This document shows positions 33,156-43,418 of a stretch of 64,000 bases of DNA, piece by piece. The notes under the pieces were generated by a model. It did not search any database. It saw nothing but the letters and a program-made list of their open reading frames with translations, and was not told the DNA's origin. Numbering within the stretch: position 1 is the stretch's first letter; each line of letters begins with the position of its first letter. This stretch comes from Catellatospora tritici. Lineage in GTDB: Bacteria; Actinomycetota; Actinomycetes; Mycobacteriales; Micromonosporaceae. The position numbers and the translations under genes are program-made. The DNA lies in contig NZ_JAHRCY010000026.1 in NCBI RefSeq assembly GCF_019083965.1, forward strand, positions 42,530 to 106,529. Direction: 5' to 3'.

Positions 33156-33710
33156 GTGCATGCTGGTTCCGTGCCCGATCGCACCGACCCAGCCGCAGGC
33201 TACGAGCGCCGCAGCCGCGCCGTTGCGCGCCTCGGCGCCGTCGCCGTGTTCGTGGTCGCCTGGTGGACCGCTGTCGTGGCCAGCACGCCGCTGGCGCTGC
33301 GGGCGAGGACAGCCTGGTCGAGCCTCGGCCTGTCGCCGCGCCGGCGCCGGGATGCCCGGCTCGCCCACGCGGCACACCTGTCTTGCGCGCACCTGATGAC
33401 CAGCCCGGAGCCATCGGTTCGGATCGCCTGGCTGAAGCGCGCGCCCGGCAGCGGCCGCGCCGACGGCAGCACCGGCCCGACCGAGGGCGCCACCGCGCGC
33501 GGGCGCCGGTCGCGTCTCGACTGGACGGTCTCCGCCGAGAACCCCCGGTATGAGCACGATCCGCTGATCAGCGGGCCCGAGGGGGCCTGGACCGCGCTCT
33601 GGCTGACCCCGCCCTCGTCCCGCGCATGGGGCCAAGGCCGCCGCCGACGTGACGGACGCACGCGGCGCGGTCGCCGCACACGGTTGACGGCCGGGACGGC
33701 TGCCCCCTGA
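33156..33710 (+). CDS. Hypothetical protein with one membrane segment
   Basis: The product has 184 residues and is not recognised. A single hydrophobic stretch (AVAVFVVAWWTAVVAS, residues 28-43) follows a basic N-terminus. The rest is Arg- and Pro-rich, with the ordered-looking segment YEHDPLISGPEGAWTALWL. The GTG at 33156 lies just 7 bp after TAGGAT, a -10-like hexamer, so it may be leaderless. Its stop falls exactly in the loop of a strong terminator, which supports a real rightward gene over the overlapping opposite-strand frames. Confidence 0.42.
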   Translation: MHAGSVPDRTDPAAGYERRSRAVARLGAVAVFVVAWWTAVVASTPLALRARTAWSSLGLSPRRRRDARLAHAAHLSCAHLMTSPEPSVRIAWLKRAPGSGRADGSTGPTEGATARGRRSRLDWTVSAENPRYEHDPLISGPEGAWTALWLTPPSSRAWGQGRRRRDGRTRRGRRTRLTAGTAAP

Positions 33711-33727
33711 AGTCGGGCAGCCGTCCC
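33693..33727. terminator. Bidirectional terminator with the stop codon in its loop
   Basis: GGGACGGCTGCCC pairs perfectly (13 bp) around CCTGAAGTC. The TGA of the rightward gene is in the loop, and the leftward protease stop follows at 33741. Confidence 0.8.
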
Positions 33728-33740
33728 TCCCCCACCAGGC

Positions 33741-36104
33741 TCAGCAGGCGCCCTGGTCGGACCAGACCGCCCACGAGCCGGGCGCGCCGGGCTCCGCGCC
33801 GGTCGACCACCAGGTCGCCTTCCAGCGTCGCCCGTTGTACGAGACCACGTCGTCTGGCACGTACGGCGTGGTGGAGCTCCAGGCGGGCAGGCCGCCGCAG
33901 CCACCGCCGCCGCCACCGGTCACGGTCAGGGTGAAGGTCGCGGTGTGGGTCGCGCCGGTCCCGACACCGGTCACGGTCAGCGTGTACGTCCCAGCCGCCG
34001 CGCTCGCGCCGACCGACACCGACAGCGTCGCCGAGCCACCCGAGGTGACCGACGACGGGCTGACCGAGGCGGTCACCCCGGTCGGCGCCCCGGTCACCGA
34101 CAGGTTCACGGTCTGGGCACTGCCCGAGGTGGTGCTGGTGCCGACCGACGAGGTCGTCGAACCACCGGCCGCCACGGTCGCCGACGACGGCGACAGCGTC
34201 ACCGCGAAGTCGTTGCCACCCGGCGCGGTGGTGACCGTGACCGCGTACGTGGCCGTGTGCGTCGCCGCGGAACCGGTACCGGTCACCGTGATCGCGGCCG
34301 ATCCCGTCGCCGCCGACGCGTTCGCGGTCAGCGTCAGGGTGCTGGCACCACCGGAGGTGACCGACGACGGGCTGAAGCTCGCCGTCACCCCGGACGGCAG
34401 GCCACTCGCGGTCAGCGCGACCGTCTGCGCGCTGCCCGAGGTGGTCGCGGTGGAGACCGTGGTGGTGACCGACGAGCCGCGCTGCACCGAGCCGCTGCCG
34501 GGGCTGACCGTCAGCGAGAAGTCGTTGCCCGGGTTCGTCGTGCACTGGGCCTCACCCGACTGCGCGGGCACGCTGACCGCGTCCCAGGCCGCCTTGACCG
34601 TACGGCACTCGGCCGACGAGGCTCCGAACAGGTTGACCGCGGCCCGCAGCGTGGCCGTACGCACGTTGACGTAGCGCCACGACGAGGTCTTCATGTTCAG
34701 CGCGGCCAGGTAGATCTGGCCCGCCTTCTGCAGGCCGACACCGGTGACCGTGCCGCCGTTGCAGGTCGGACTGGCGGGGTTGCCGCCGCCGCCGGACGAG
34801 CCGTTGGCGGTCAGGTAGAACCAGTGGTTGTTCGGACCGGCCGCCGCGTGCACCTCGGTGCTGGGGATGGCCGAGGAGTAGCAGTTGGGGTCGCCGACCG
34901 CGGACGGGTTGTACATGTTGCGGATCGGGCCGCCGCCGACCAGGTCCACCTCCTCGCCGACGAGGAAGTCCGGCGGGTCGTTGGGGTTGTTGGCGTACGC
35001 CTCGGTCAGCGAGCCGAAGATGTCGCCGGTGGACTCGTTGATGCCGCCGTTCTCGTTGCCGGATCCGGCGCCGCCGGGCGTGGTCTGGAAGATGGCGTGG
35101 CCGTACTCGTGCGCGACCACGTCGATCGGCGTGGCCTGGCGGTTGTTGGCCTGGTTGTGGCCGAAGTTGGTGTAGCTGCCGTTCCAGTACGCGTTGACCT
35201 CGTTCAGCCCGACCCGGGCCGGGAAGCCGCCGCCGTTGCCGTCGATGCCGCTGCGGCCCAACCACGCGCCGAGCATGTCCCACTCACGCTGCACGGCGTA
35301 CAGCGCATCGACGCAGCCGGTCTCCAGGTTGGTGCCCGAGCCGTTGCCCCACACGTCGTCGGTGCCGGTGTAGGCGGTGCCGCCCTGACCGCCGCAGCGC
35401 ACGCCGGGCCGGGTGTTGTCGGTCATCGACCATGACGACCCCGACCCGCTGGTGGCGATGCTGACCTGGCCATTGAAGTAGCCGTTGCCGGCGCCCAGCC
35501 GCACGTCGTCCCGCACGTCGAGCACCGTGCCGCCGATCGCGTCGACGATCACGTGCGGACGGCTGGGCGCCTGCCGCCGCGCACCTTCGAGGACGACCTC
35601 GTAGGCGAGCCGGTCCCCGGTGCGGGTGGAGAAGACGACGAGCTGCGCGGCGGCGGCACGGTCGACCCGGTCGAGTTGGCGGCGCGCCACCGCGGTCGCC
35701 TTGGCGGCGGTGACCTTCGGGGTCGTGGTGGCCAGGTCGACGCCACGGCCGAGGGCCGAGGCGGTGTCGCGGACGGTGCCGTCGCGATCGGTGACCACGA
35801 CCGCGTCGCCGCCGAGCACGGGCAGGCCGCGGTAGCTGCGCTCATAGGACACGTACTGGAAGCCGCCGGACCCGGCGACGACGTTGCGGCGTACGAACGT
35901 CTCATTGGGGCCCTTGGCCAGCGCGTCCACGCCGCCGGCGGCGACACGGTCGGCGGCGGTCGCGGCGAGGGTGGCCGCGTCGGGTGCCGGAACCGGGGCG
36001 GCGGCGGGACTGGCCGCCGCGCCGGTGACGCCCGGCAGCACCAGGGCGAGACCCACCGCCGCGGCGGTGGCCGCGAACGTGAGTCTGAGGCCGATGGATT
36101 TCAC
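33741..36104 (-). CDS. Secreted M4 (thermolysin-like) metallopeptidase with two beta-sandwich repeats and chitin-binding-like tail
   Basis: The product has 787 residues. In order: a Sec signal peptide (about 1-31); an FTP/PepSY-type propeptide (to about 210); the M4 catalytic domain with the zinc motif HEYGH and downstream INESTGDIFG (third ligand Glu). Two tandem repeats of about 105 residues, each starting NDF(S/A)(L/V)T, follow. A 50-residue CBM5/12-like module (CGGLPAWSSTTPYVPDDVVSYNG, ending in Cys) closes the protein. The catalytic His further on lies near STEVHAAAGPNNHWFY. It is an exported protease, autoprocessed, probably anchored to chitin or a similar polymer. Confidence 0.9.
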   Translation of the reverse strand: MKSIGLRLTFAATAAAVGLALVLPGVTGAAASPAAAPVPAPDAATLAATAADRVAAGGVDALAKGPNETFVRRNVVAGSGGFQYVSYERSYRGLPVLGGDAVVVTDRDGTVRDTASALGRGVDLATTTPKVTAAKATAVARRQLDRVDRAAAAQLVVFSTRTGDRLAYEVVLEGARRQAPSRPHVIVDAIGGTVLDVRDDVRLGAGNGYFNGQVSIATSGSGSSWSMTDNTRPGVRCGGQGGTAYTGTDDVWGNGSGTNLETGCVDALYAVQREWDMLGAWLGRSGIDGNGGGFPARVGLNEVNAYWNGSYTNFGHNQANNRQATPIDVVAHEYGHAIFQTTPGGAGSGNENGGINESTGDIFGSLTEAYANNPNDPPDFLVGEEVDLVGGGPIRNMYNPSAVGDPNCYSSAIPSTEVHAAAGPNNHWFYLTANGSSGGGGNPASPTCNGGTVTGVGLQKAGQIYLAALNMKTSSWRYVNVRTATLRAAVNLFGASSAECRTVKAAWDAVSVPAQSGEAQCTTNPGNDFSLTVSPGSGSVQRGSSVTTTVSTATTSGSAQTVALTASGLPSGVTASFSPSSVTSGGASTLTLTANASAATGSAAITVTGTGSAATHTATYAVTVTTAPGGNDFAVTLSPSSATVAAGGSTTSSVGTSTTSGSAQTVNLSVTGAPTGVTASVSPSSVTSGGSATLSVSVGASAAAGTYTLTVTGVGTGATHTATFTLTVTGGGGGGCGGLPAWSSTTPYVPDDVVSYNGRRWKATWWSTGAEPGAPGSWAVWSDQGAC

Positions 36105-36138
36105 GAGGAGGTTCTCCTTCTATCGAGGGATGCGGGGC

Positions 36139-36179
36139 GGGTGGCCGGGACGGCTTCTGGTGGGCCGTCCCGGCCACCC
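36139..36179 (-). terminator. Terminator after the S1 protease gene
   Basis: GGGTGGCCGGGACGGC forms a perfect 16-bp stem with a 9-nt loop, 17 bp past the stop. It separates the two protease genes. Confidence 0.8.
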
Positions 36180-36196
36180 TCGGGGGAGGATTCGTG

Positions 36197-37540
36197 CTAG
36201 CAGGCGCCGCGATCGGCCCAGACCGCCCAGGAACCGGGCGCGCCGGGCTCGGCGCCGGTCGACCACCAGGTCGCCTCGTAGCGGCGGCTCTGGTACGCGA
36301 CGTTCGCGCCGGGCGTGTACGCCGTGGTGGCGCTCCAGCCGGGCAGGCCGCCGCAGCCGCCCGGGTTGCCGGGCGAGGTGCTGGGGCCCGGTGAGGTCGG
36401 CGGGGTGCCGCCGGTGACCGTCAGCGTCAGCCCGTAGGTCTGCAGGATCTCGTTGACGGGCTGGAAGTACGTCGTCCCGCCGGAGGTGCAGTCGCCTGAG
36501 CCGCCGGAGGTGACGCCCTGGGCCTGGTCACCGGCGATGAGCGAGCCGCCGGAGTCGCCGGGTTCGGCGCAGACGTTGGTGCGGATCAGACCGGTCACGG
36601 TGCCCTGGGCGTAGGTGACCGAGCTGTTGAGCGCGTTGACGGTGCCGCAGTGCCAGCCGGTGGTCGAGCCGGAGCGGCATACCGACGCGCCGACCCCGAC
36701 CGCCTGCGAACCGGCCACGGAGACGGTGCCCGGGTAGCGGTTGACCTGCGCGCGGGGCGTGTTGCCGGCGGCGACCCGTACCCAGGCGTAGTCGTTGCCG
36801 GGGAAGCTCGATCCGGCGAAGCTGCCGCTGGGCTGGGTGGTGGTGGCGCCGCTGGTGCCGCAGTGCCCGGCGGTGACGAACCCGCCGGTGACGGCGAACC
36901 CGACCGAGCAGCGGGTGCCGCTGCCGATGTAGTACGCGTTGCCGCCGACGACGTCGATCAACGGTCGGGGCTGTTCGGCGCTGGCCTCGAACCGGACCGT
37001 GGCGGGGTCCAGGCCACCGGCGGCGGCCCAGGCCTTCGCGGCGGCGAGGCCACCGTCGCGGTAGAGGACCGCGACGGTGTTGGTGCGCACGTCCGGGTAC
37101 CAGCCCGGGACCTGCGCGGGTGCCTGTGCGGCGAGGCGGTCGAGGCGGGCCGCCGCCTGCCTGAGACCGGACTCGCTGCGCCTCACCAGCACCGGGGTCG
37201 CCCCGGCGGCGCGCACCGTCGCCGCCGCGGCGGTGCCGGTGACGGCGACGGTGAGCACCGAGGCGTCGGAGTCGAGGTAGGCGCCGCCGAATCCGGCGCC
37301 GAGCGTACGGCGCAGGCTGGCCTCGGTCCGGGCGAAGGCCGCTTCGCGACCGAGCCGGGCCAGTGCCTGCTCCGGGCTGATACGCAGGGTACGGGCCAGT
37401 TCGGACACCATGCCCCGGTCCGCGGCGACGGGCGCCGCGGCTGGTTGGGCTGTCCCGGCCACGGCGGCCGGGGCGACCACCAGGGCGACCGAGGCGGCCA
37501 CCGTGGCGGCCAGCGCCGCGATCCACTTTCTGTCAGTCAT
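36197..37540 (-). CDS. Secreted S1 (streptogrisin/alpha-lytic-type) serine protease with chitin-binding-like tail
   Basis: The product has 447 residues. Signal peptide, an alpha-lytic-type propeptide (about 40-200) and a chymotrypsin-fold domain with the triad His in VTAGHCG, Asp in GNDYAWV and Ser in EPGDSGGS. A short Pro/Ser/Thr linker leads to a 50-residue CBM5/12-like module ending GAEPGAPGSWAVWADRGAC, almost the same as in the M4 protease downstream. The enzyme is exported as a zymogen. The tag suggests attack on protein embedded in chitinous cell walls. Confidence 0.93.
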   Translation of the reverse strand: MTDRKWIAALAATVAASVALVVAPAAVAGTAQPAAAPVAADRGMVSELARTLRISPEQALARLGREAAFARTEASLRRTLGAGFGGAYLDSDASVLTVAVTGTAAAATVRAAGATPVLVRRSESGLRQAAARLDRLAAQAPAQVPGWYPDVRTNTVAVLYRDGGLAAAKAWAAAGGLDPATVRFEASAEQPRPLIDVVGGNAYYIGSGTRCSVGFAVTGGFVTAGHCGTSGATTTQPSGSFAGSSFPGNDYAWVRVAAGNTPRAQVNRYPGTVSVAGSQAVGVGASVCRSGSTTGWHCGTVNALNSSVTYAQGTVTGLIRTNVCAEPGDSGGSLIAGDQAQGVTSGGSGDCTSGGTTYFQPVNEILQTYGLTLTVTGGTPPTSPGPSTSPGNPGGCGGLPGWSATTAYTPGANVAYQSRRYEATWWSTGAEPGAPGSWAVWADRGAC

Positions 37541-37630
37541 GCAGGCGAATCTATGAACTTACTTAACAGTTCTGTATTGCCGTCTGACTCCTACCGTTCA
37601 CGACAGGAAAGCGGACCGCCGCGCCCGCGA

Positions 37631-39028
<1,398 letters not shown>

Positions 39029-39103
39029 GTGGCGTGATGGTACACAGCACGGTGCGACACGACAGACATTCCACGCGACCGGCCCGTCCCCGTTCGAGGA
39101 GGG

Positions 39104-42100
39104 TCACCATCGAGTAATCCGACACAGATGCCCGCGAGGTGAGATCATCCTCACCTTACGTGCGACGGACACGGTCACATCGGGCCTATGGGCCAGTCGT
39201 CCCAGCCGCAGCTCGGCCAGGGTACCGAAGATGCGAACACGGCGGAGCTGGGGTGGAAAGTTGACGGTGCCCAGATCGAGCTCCGCGTGATCGGCCAGGA
39301 TGTCCAAGGACTCGAGTGCGCGCAGCCTGACCGGAGAGATCTTGTCGAGGAGATCACTGTTCACGTAGAGGGTCCGCAGTTGATGAAGTTCCGCCAGCGG
39401 ACCCAGATCGAACGAGTACGACCCGAGCAGCTCGAGCACGATGAGACTGCTCGCCCACCTGCCAACGGATGAGATGTCGGCCAGGTTCATGCAGTACTGA
39501 AGACCGATCCGTAGCGGATTGGTCAGAAAATACAGCGAGCGCAGGTCTTTCAGTCCCCGTGCGTGCCGCAGTCGGAGCGCTTCCAGATCCGTTGAGTCCT
39601 GCAACACCTCCAGCATGTCACGGCTCGGATCGAACAGGCTGACATCGACGATGGAAGGCGGAAGAGCAGCCCTGCTCCTGCACTGCCGGTGCAGCGAGGT
39701 CAAGCGTCGTAGGTTCGCCACTTCCGATGCTCGGCTCACATCCAATGGATGCATGGCTTCATCTGAGCCGCCGAAAACGTTCAGTTCTTCAATGGAAGCA
39801 CCCCGCAGGACTTCGATATCATCGATCACCGAGTTCGGCATCTGGAGAAAGCGCAATTGGGGCAGCTGCCCCAGAATAGCGAAGTCCGGCACCTCATTGC
39901 CGTCATAGGTCAATCCGCAGAGGTTCCGCAGATGCCTGGCAGCCCTGAAATGTTCTGCTCTAGATACTCGCAGGTGCCCACCGAATGCTGGCTCGAGCGG
40001 ACTGTCCCGCAGCACCACGCGGGCGTAGACTTCCGCATCGAAACTCGACCACGCCGAGACAATCTCGTCGAATACGCTTCGACTGACGCCTTTCGCCAGA
40101 TGTGCCAACAGGTCCAATGCCGCGGGGTCGGCGATGCGAGCCAAGGCCCGGACCGTGGCTGCCGCCTCGACGGCACGGCGCGGTGTGGAACGGAGCAGGA
40201 GGTCCAGCGCGAGGTCGCCTGAACCTGCGACCGACTCAGCAGCCGCCATCGTTCGCGGGGGTATCAGCGCCTCTGCGGTCGCGCCGATCAACGTACGCAG
40301 CCCTGGAGACAACTCAGGGGCCGTCTCCAACGACGCCAGTGCTAACAGGCGCAGCGAATCCCCCTGATGCCGGTCACGCTCCCCGCCGGCCAACTCGATC
40401 AGACCGTTGAGGAGCTGTTCGCGTTGCCCGAAGGTCGCATGGCCAGAGGCCATGATGACCATTTCGCTCCACAGGTCCGTGGAGGCGTTCGCGATCAACG
40501 CGCCGATGTCGCCCTGGGCGACCGCCTCGGCTGCGGCCAGGTAGTCCTGGAAGGTCCGGTGGACGAAGTCGGTCTGGCCGTCCACCGGTTCGCGGATGAG
40601 TCCGCTGCGTTCGACCAGCGCCTGGTAGACCTCGGCGGCGGACGAGGTGATGTGCCCCATCGACCGCAGCTTCGTCTCGATGCGCTCCTCGACCCGGGCG
40701 GCCGAGGTCGACAGCCAGTTGTTGCGGATGAGCCAGTAGGCGATGTCCCGCAGGAGCAGCATCTTGTCCGTGCGGCTCAGCGTCGGGCCGTGGTTGATCC
40801 GCCGCTCATGGTCGCGGCGGTCCAAGAGCATCTGCAGCGCGACGTCGTAGAGTTCCATGCGGTTTGTCGGCAGGTGTCCACGCCGATCCCGATGCAGGGC
40901 GCACAGGAGTGCGCAGAGCAGCGGGTATCCGGCCAACTGCCGCAGATGGCGTTGGGTGGTGAGTTCCTGGAGCAGGTTGGCTTCACAGCGATCCAACTCC
41001 GCCCGCTCGTCCGCGCCCGCCGACTGGTCCCGCATCGCGTCGTGCCAGCGCCGGACGAACACCGGCACGTCACTGCGCGACATGGGTTCCATCTCGGCGA
41101 CGGTGAACCCGTCATGATCGAGCCAATCGGCCGGGGCGGCCGCCGGCCGAGACGTGATCACGTAACGAGCTTCCGGGAACGTCCCCACCAGTGCACTCAG
41201 CCACGTTCGCACCTCTTGACGCAGGTCTTCAGCGAGTTCGTCCACTCCGTCGATCAGCACGACAGCCCGACCCGCCCGAAGCTGGGCGTGGGCCCAATCA
41301 CCGGGCATCTCGGCGACGATGTGGCGGCCGAGATCCGCCACGAAGCGCTCCGGCCCCGGCAGATCGCCGGTGGCGAAGCGCCGTAGCGGGATGAAGAACG
41401 GAACCGTGTTGTTCCACCCGTTCAACTGTCCGGAGAAGTTGCTCCGGGCGCTCTGTACAGCGATCCACTGCAGCAGCGTGGTCTTGCCGATGCCCGCTTG
41501 GCCTCGCACGAACAATCTCCGGCGATCCGCGAGCACCGTGTCGACCGTGGCCGACGAAGCGGTGCTCATACCTCGCTCCGGCGATGTCGGCTCCTCGCTC
41601 GGAAAGGTGAAGTCGCCGCTCATGCTCATGCTCAGGTAGGCGACCGACAGCGGGTACCGACGGCTGCTCTCCGAGAGGGTCGCACCGAAGAACTCGACCC
41701 GATCGAGCTGGTTGGCGACCAGTTGGCGGTAGTCGCGTTCGAAGTCGTCCAGCCCACGCCGGGCGGGCAGCCGCTCCAGCACGGTCCGTAGGTCGTCCAA
41801 CACCTGCCGCTCGCGGCGGAGCACTTCCGTCAACGCGACGATGCCCGCCTGCGGCAGCGTACGCACGATCTCGATCACATATGCGCAGCATTCCCGAAGC
41901 AGGAGGCTGTACAGGGCAGTCCCATCCTGGACCAGCCCCGCCCGATCGACACGCCCGGGGTCCTGGCTCCGCACATGTCGATCGAGGTAGCCCGCGTCGA
42001 GGTCGCGGGCGAACAGGTCCGCCTCGTTGAGCGACGCCGCCCGGAAGGTCGCCGCGACGGCGTCGATGACGGCGATCCGCTCGCCCTCGTCCAGCCGCCG

Positions 42101-42331
42101 GAACTCGGCGTGGATCAGCGGCTCGATGCGATCGGCGACGAGTTCGGCGGCCTGCTCCCAGACACGCCGGAACTGCCGCTGCTCGCGCGTGCTGGTCAGG
42201 CGTTGCGAGACGACGTCGATCAGGCTGCTCCCGATCTGGCCCGACAACGACTCGTCGGCCACCCAGACCCCACATGCGATGCGAGCGACCTGCGTACCCA
42301 GCCCGATCGCGGCGATCTCGATCCCGCTCAA
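39104..42331 (-). CDS. NLR-like NACHT-domain ATPase with leucine-rich C-terminus
   Basis: The product has 1075 residues. An alpha-helical N-terminal domain (about 1-235) is followed by a NACHT module: Walker A GQAGIGKTT (277-285), Walker B VVLIDGVDELAE (357-368) with the NACHT-typical acidic pair, and a sensor-like ITSRP (392-396). HEAT-like helices follow, then leucine-rich repeats from about 790 (LRFLQMPNSVIDDIEVL, LEALRLRHARGLKDLRSLYFL, LRTLYVNSD, LESLDILADH). The order effector/adaptor-NACHT-LRR resembles animal NLRs and the bacterial NACHT proteins known to give phage defence. The only start is TTG 42331 right after a stop, with GAGGG close by. Confidence 0.85.
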   Translation of the reverse strand: MSGIEIAAIGLGTQVARIACGVWVADESLSGQIGSSLIDVVSQRLTSTREQRQFRRVWEQAAELVADRIEPLIHAEFRRLDEGERIAVIDAVAATFRAASLNEADLFARDLDAGYLDRHVRSQDPGRVDRAGLVQDGTALYSLLLRECCAYVIEIVRTLPQAGIVALTEVLRRERQVLDDLRTVLERLPARRGLDDFERDYRQLVANQLDRVEFFGATLSESSRRYPLSVAYLSMSMSGDFTFPSEEPTSPERGMSTASSATVDTVLADRRRLFVRGQAGIGKTTLLQWIAVQSARSNFSGQLNGWNNTVPFFIPLRRFATGDLPGPERFVADLGRHIVAEMPGDWAHAQLRAGRAVVLIDGVDELAEDLRQEVRTWLSALVGTFPEARYVITSRPAAAPADWLDHDGFTVAEMEPMSRSDVPVFVRRWHDAMRDQSAGADERAELDRCEANLLQELTTQRHLRQLAGYPLLCALLCALHRDRRGHLPTNRMELYDVALQMLLDRRDHERRINHGPTLSRTDKMLLLRDIAYWLIRNNWLSTSAARVEERIETKLRSMGHITSSAAEVYQALVERSGLIREPVDGQTDFVHRTFQDYLAAAEAVAQGDIGALIANASTDLWSEMVIMASGHATFGQREQLLNGLIELAGGERDRHQGDSLRLLALASLETAPELSPGLRTLIGATAEALIPPRTMAAAESVAGSGDLALDLLLRSTPRRAVEAAATVRALARIADPAALDLLAHLAKGVSRSVFDEIVSAWSSFDAEVYARVVLRDSPLEPAFGGHLRVSRAEHFRAARHLRNLCGLTYDGNEVPDFAILGQLPQLRFLQMPNSVIDDIEVLRGASIEELNVFGGSDEAMHPLDVSRASEVANLRRLTSLHRQCRSRAALPPSIVDVSLFDPSRDMLEVLQDSTDLEALRLRHARGLKDLRSLYFLTNPLRIGLQYCMNLADISSVGRWASSLIVLELLGSYSFDLGPLAELHQLRTLYVNSDLLDKISPVRLRALESLDILADHAELDLGTVNFPPQLRRVRIFGTLAELRLGRLAHRPDVTVSVARKVRMISPRGHLCRITRW

Positions 42332-42355
42332 CTGCCCTCACCGCACTCGCTATGA

Positions 42356-42405
42356 GCGCGTTACACCTCATACGGTGTGGCCACACCGTATGAGGTGTAA
42401 CGCGC
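42356..42405. repeat. Perfect 50-bp palindrome upstream of the NACHT gene
   Basis: Two 25-bp arms meet without spacer between 42380 and 42381, and every base pairs. Each arm contains its own inner dyad, ACACC-N6-GGTGT, so the whole is a nested palindrome. It lies 24 bp upstream of the TTG start and its strand hairpin would sit in the NACHT mRNA leader. There is no T run, so an ordinary terminator is unlikely. Confidence 0.95.
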
Positions 42406-42448
42406 AACGGGGAGTCCTTGCCGACCGGCGTGGACACGACGATCGGCC

Positions 42449-42477
42449 ATCGTATCCCTATTGGACAACCGACATCA
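42449..42477 (-). promoter_or_regulatory. Tentative promoter for the NACHT gene
   Basis: On the minus strand TGATGT, 17 bp, then TACGAT (42449-42454) could be -35/-10. A start near 42442 would make a leader of about 110 nt that contains the palindrome. Confidence 0.3.
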
Positions 42478-42533
42478 GTGCCGGTGGAAGACGCCTGTGG
42501 GCGAGACCGCCGACCGCGACGCGCCTCGCCAGC

Positions 42534-43418
42534 TCACGGCGCCAGCAGGGCCGCCCACGGCTGCGCCGGTCCGGAGGCGGCGAATCGGAGCAGCCCGAGA
42601 ATCCTGCTGGCAGGCGGGGCGGTCCAGTGGCGCCGCCCCGGCTGCGGCACCGGGTCGCGCAACCGCGCCAGCGCCCAGTGCAGGTGCACCCGCAGGATCG
42701 CCGCCTCGGTGACCGTCGTGTCCGGCGACTGATCGCGGTATCCGGCGAGCATCTCCACCACATCGGGCAGGGGCAGCTTTGCGAAGTCGCCCGCCGGGTC
42801 GCCCAGGTGGGTGTCGCCCCAGTCCACCAGCGCGCGGTAGCAGCCGTCGGGCCCGGCCAGGATGTTCTGCGGCGCGACGTCGCCATGCAGCACCACCGCG
42901 CCCTCGGGCGGGCACTGCTCGTCCAGGCGGGCGAACCATCCGTTCAGCCACCGTGCGGTATCGAGGTCGAGATGGCCGACGGTGGCCATGGCGTCGACGA
43001 GATCGGCCGGGTCGCCGCCGACCTCCACGTGCAGCCCCGCCACCGGTGCCAGCGAGTGCAGCCGGGCCAGGTCCCGGCCGAGTTCGCGCAGCAGGTGCGG
43101 CCCGGCGGGCGACGCCGCCGAGGCCAGGTCGACACCGGGTATCCGCTCCTGCACCAGGTACGGGGCGAGAGTCAGGCGCAGGCTGTCGTCGTACGCGATG
43201 ATCGCGGGCGTGCGCACTCCGGCGGCCCGCGCCGGACCGATGACCAGCGGCTCCCGGCACAGCTGCTCCTCGCTCCCCTCCTGGGCGATGCGCAGGAACA
43301 GGTGCTCGCCCAGGGTGAACGCATGGTTGTCCATGCCGCCGGGCACCTGGCGCACCTGGTCGGCGGGCACGCCGTGCAGCGCAGCGATGGCACGGGCCGC
43401 CGCGTCCAGGTCAGCCAC
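42534..43418 (-). CDS. Aminoglycoside phosphotransferase-family (APH) kinase
   Basis: The product has 294 residues. The catalytic loop is VVLHGDVAPQNIL and the metal-binding loop is LVDWGDTHLGDPAGDFA. The N-lobe begins with VPGGMDNHAFTLGEHLFLRI. Such APH-fold proteins phosphorylate small molecules: antibiotics, sugars, choline or others. The GTG start overlaps the LacI-type gene by 8 bp, so it is co-translated with it at the end of the sugar transport operon. A role in phosphorylating the imported sugar is conceivable, but the family is promiscuous. Confidence 0.85.
   Translation of the reverse strand: MADLDAAARAIAALHGVPADQVRQVPGGMDNHAFTLGEHLFLRIAQEGSEEQLCREPLVIGPARAAGVRTPAIIAYDDSLRLTLAPYLVQERIPGVDLASAASPAGPHLLRELGRDLARLHSLAPVAGLHVEVGGDPADLVDAMATVGHLDLDTARWLNGWFARLDEQCPPEGAVVLHGDVAPQNILAGPDGCYRALVDWGDTHLGDPAGDFAKLPLPDVVEMLAGYRDQSPDTTVTEAAILRVHLHWALARLRDPVPQPGRRHWTAPPASRILGLLRFAASGPAQPWAALLAP

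Noticed and set aside
42356..42405. The 50-bp palindrome as a simple terminator of the upstream kinase gene
   Set aside because: It lies about 130 bp after that stop, has no T run, and its perfect zero-spacer dyad leaves no natural loop, unlike every other terminator in the window.
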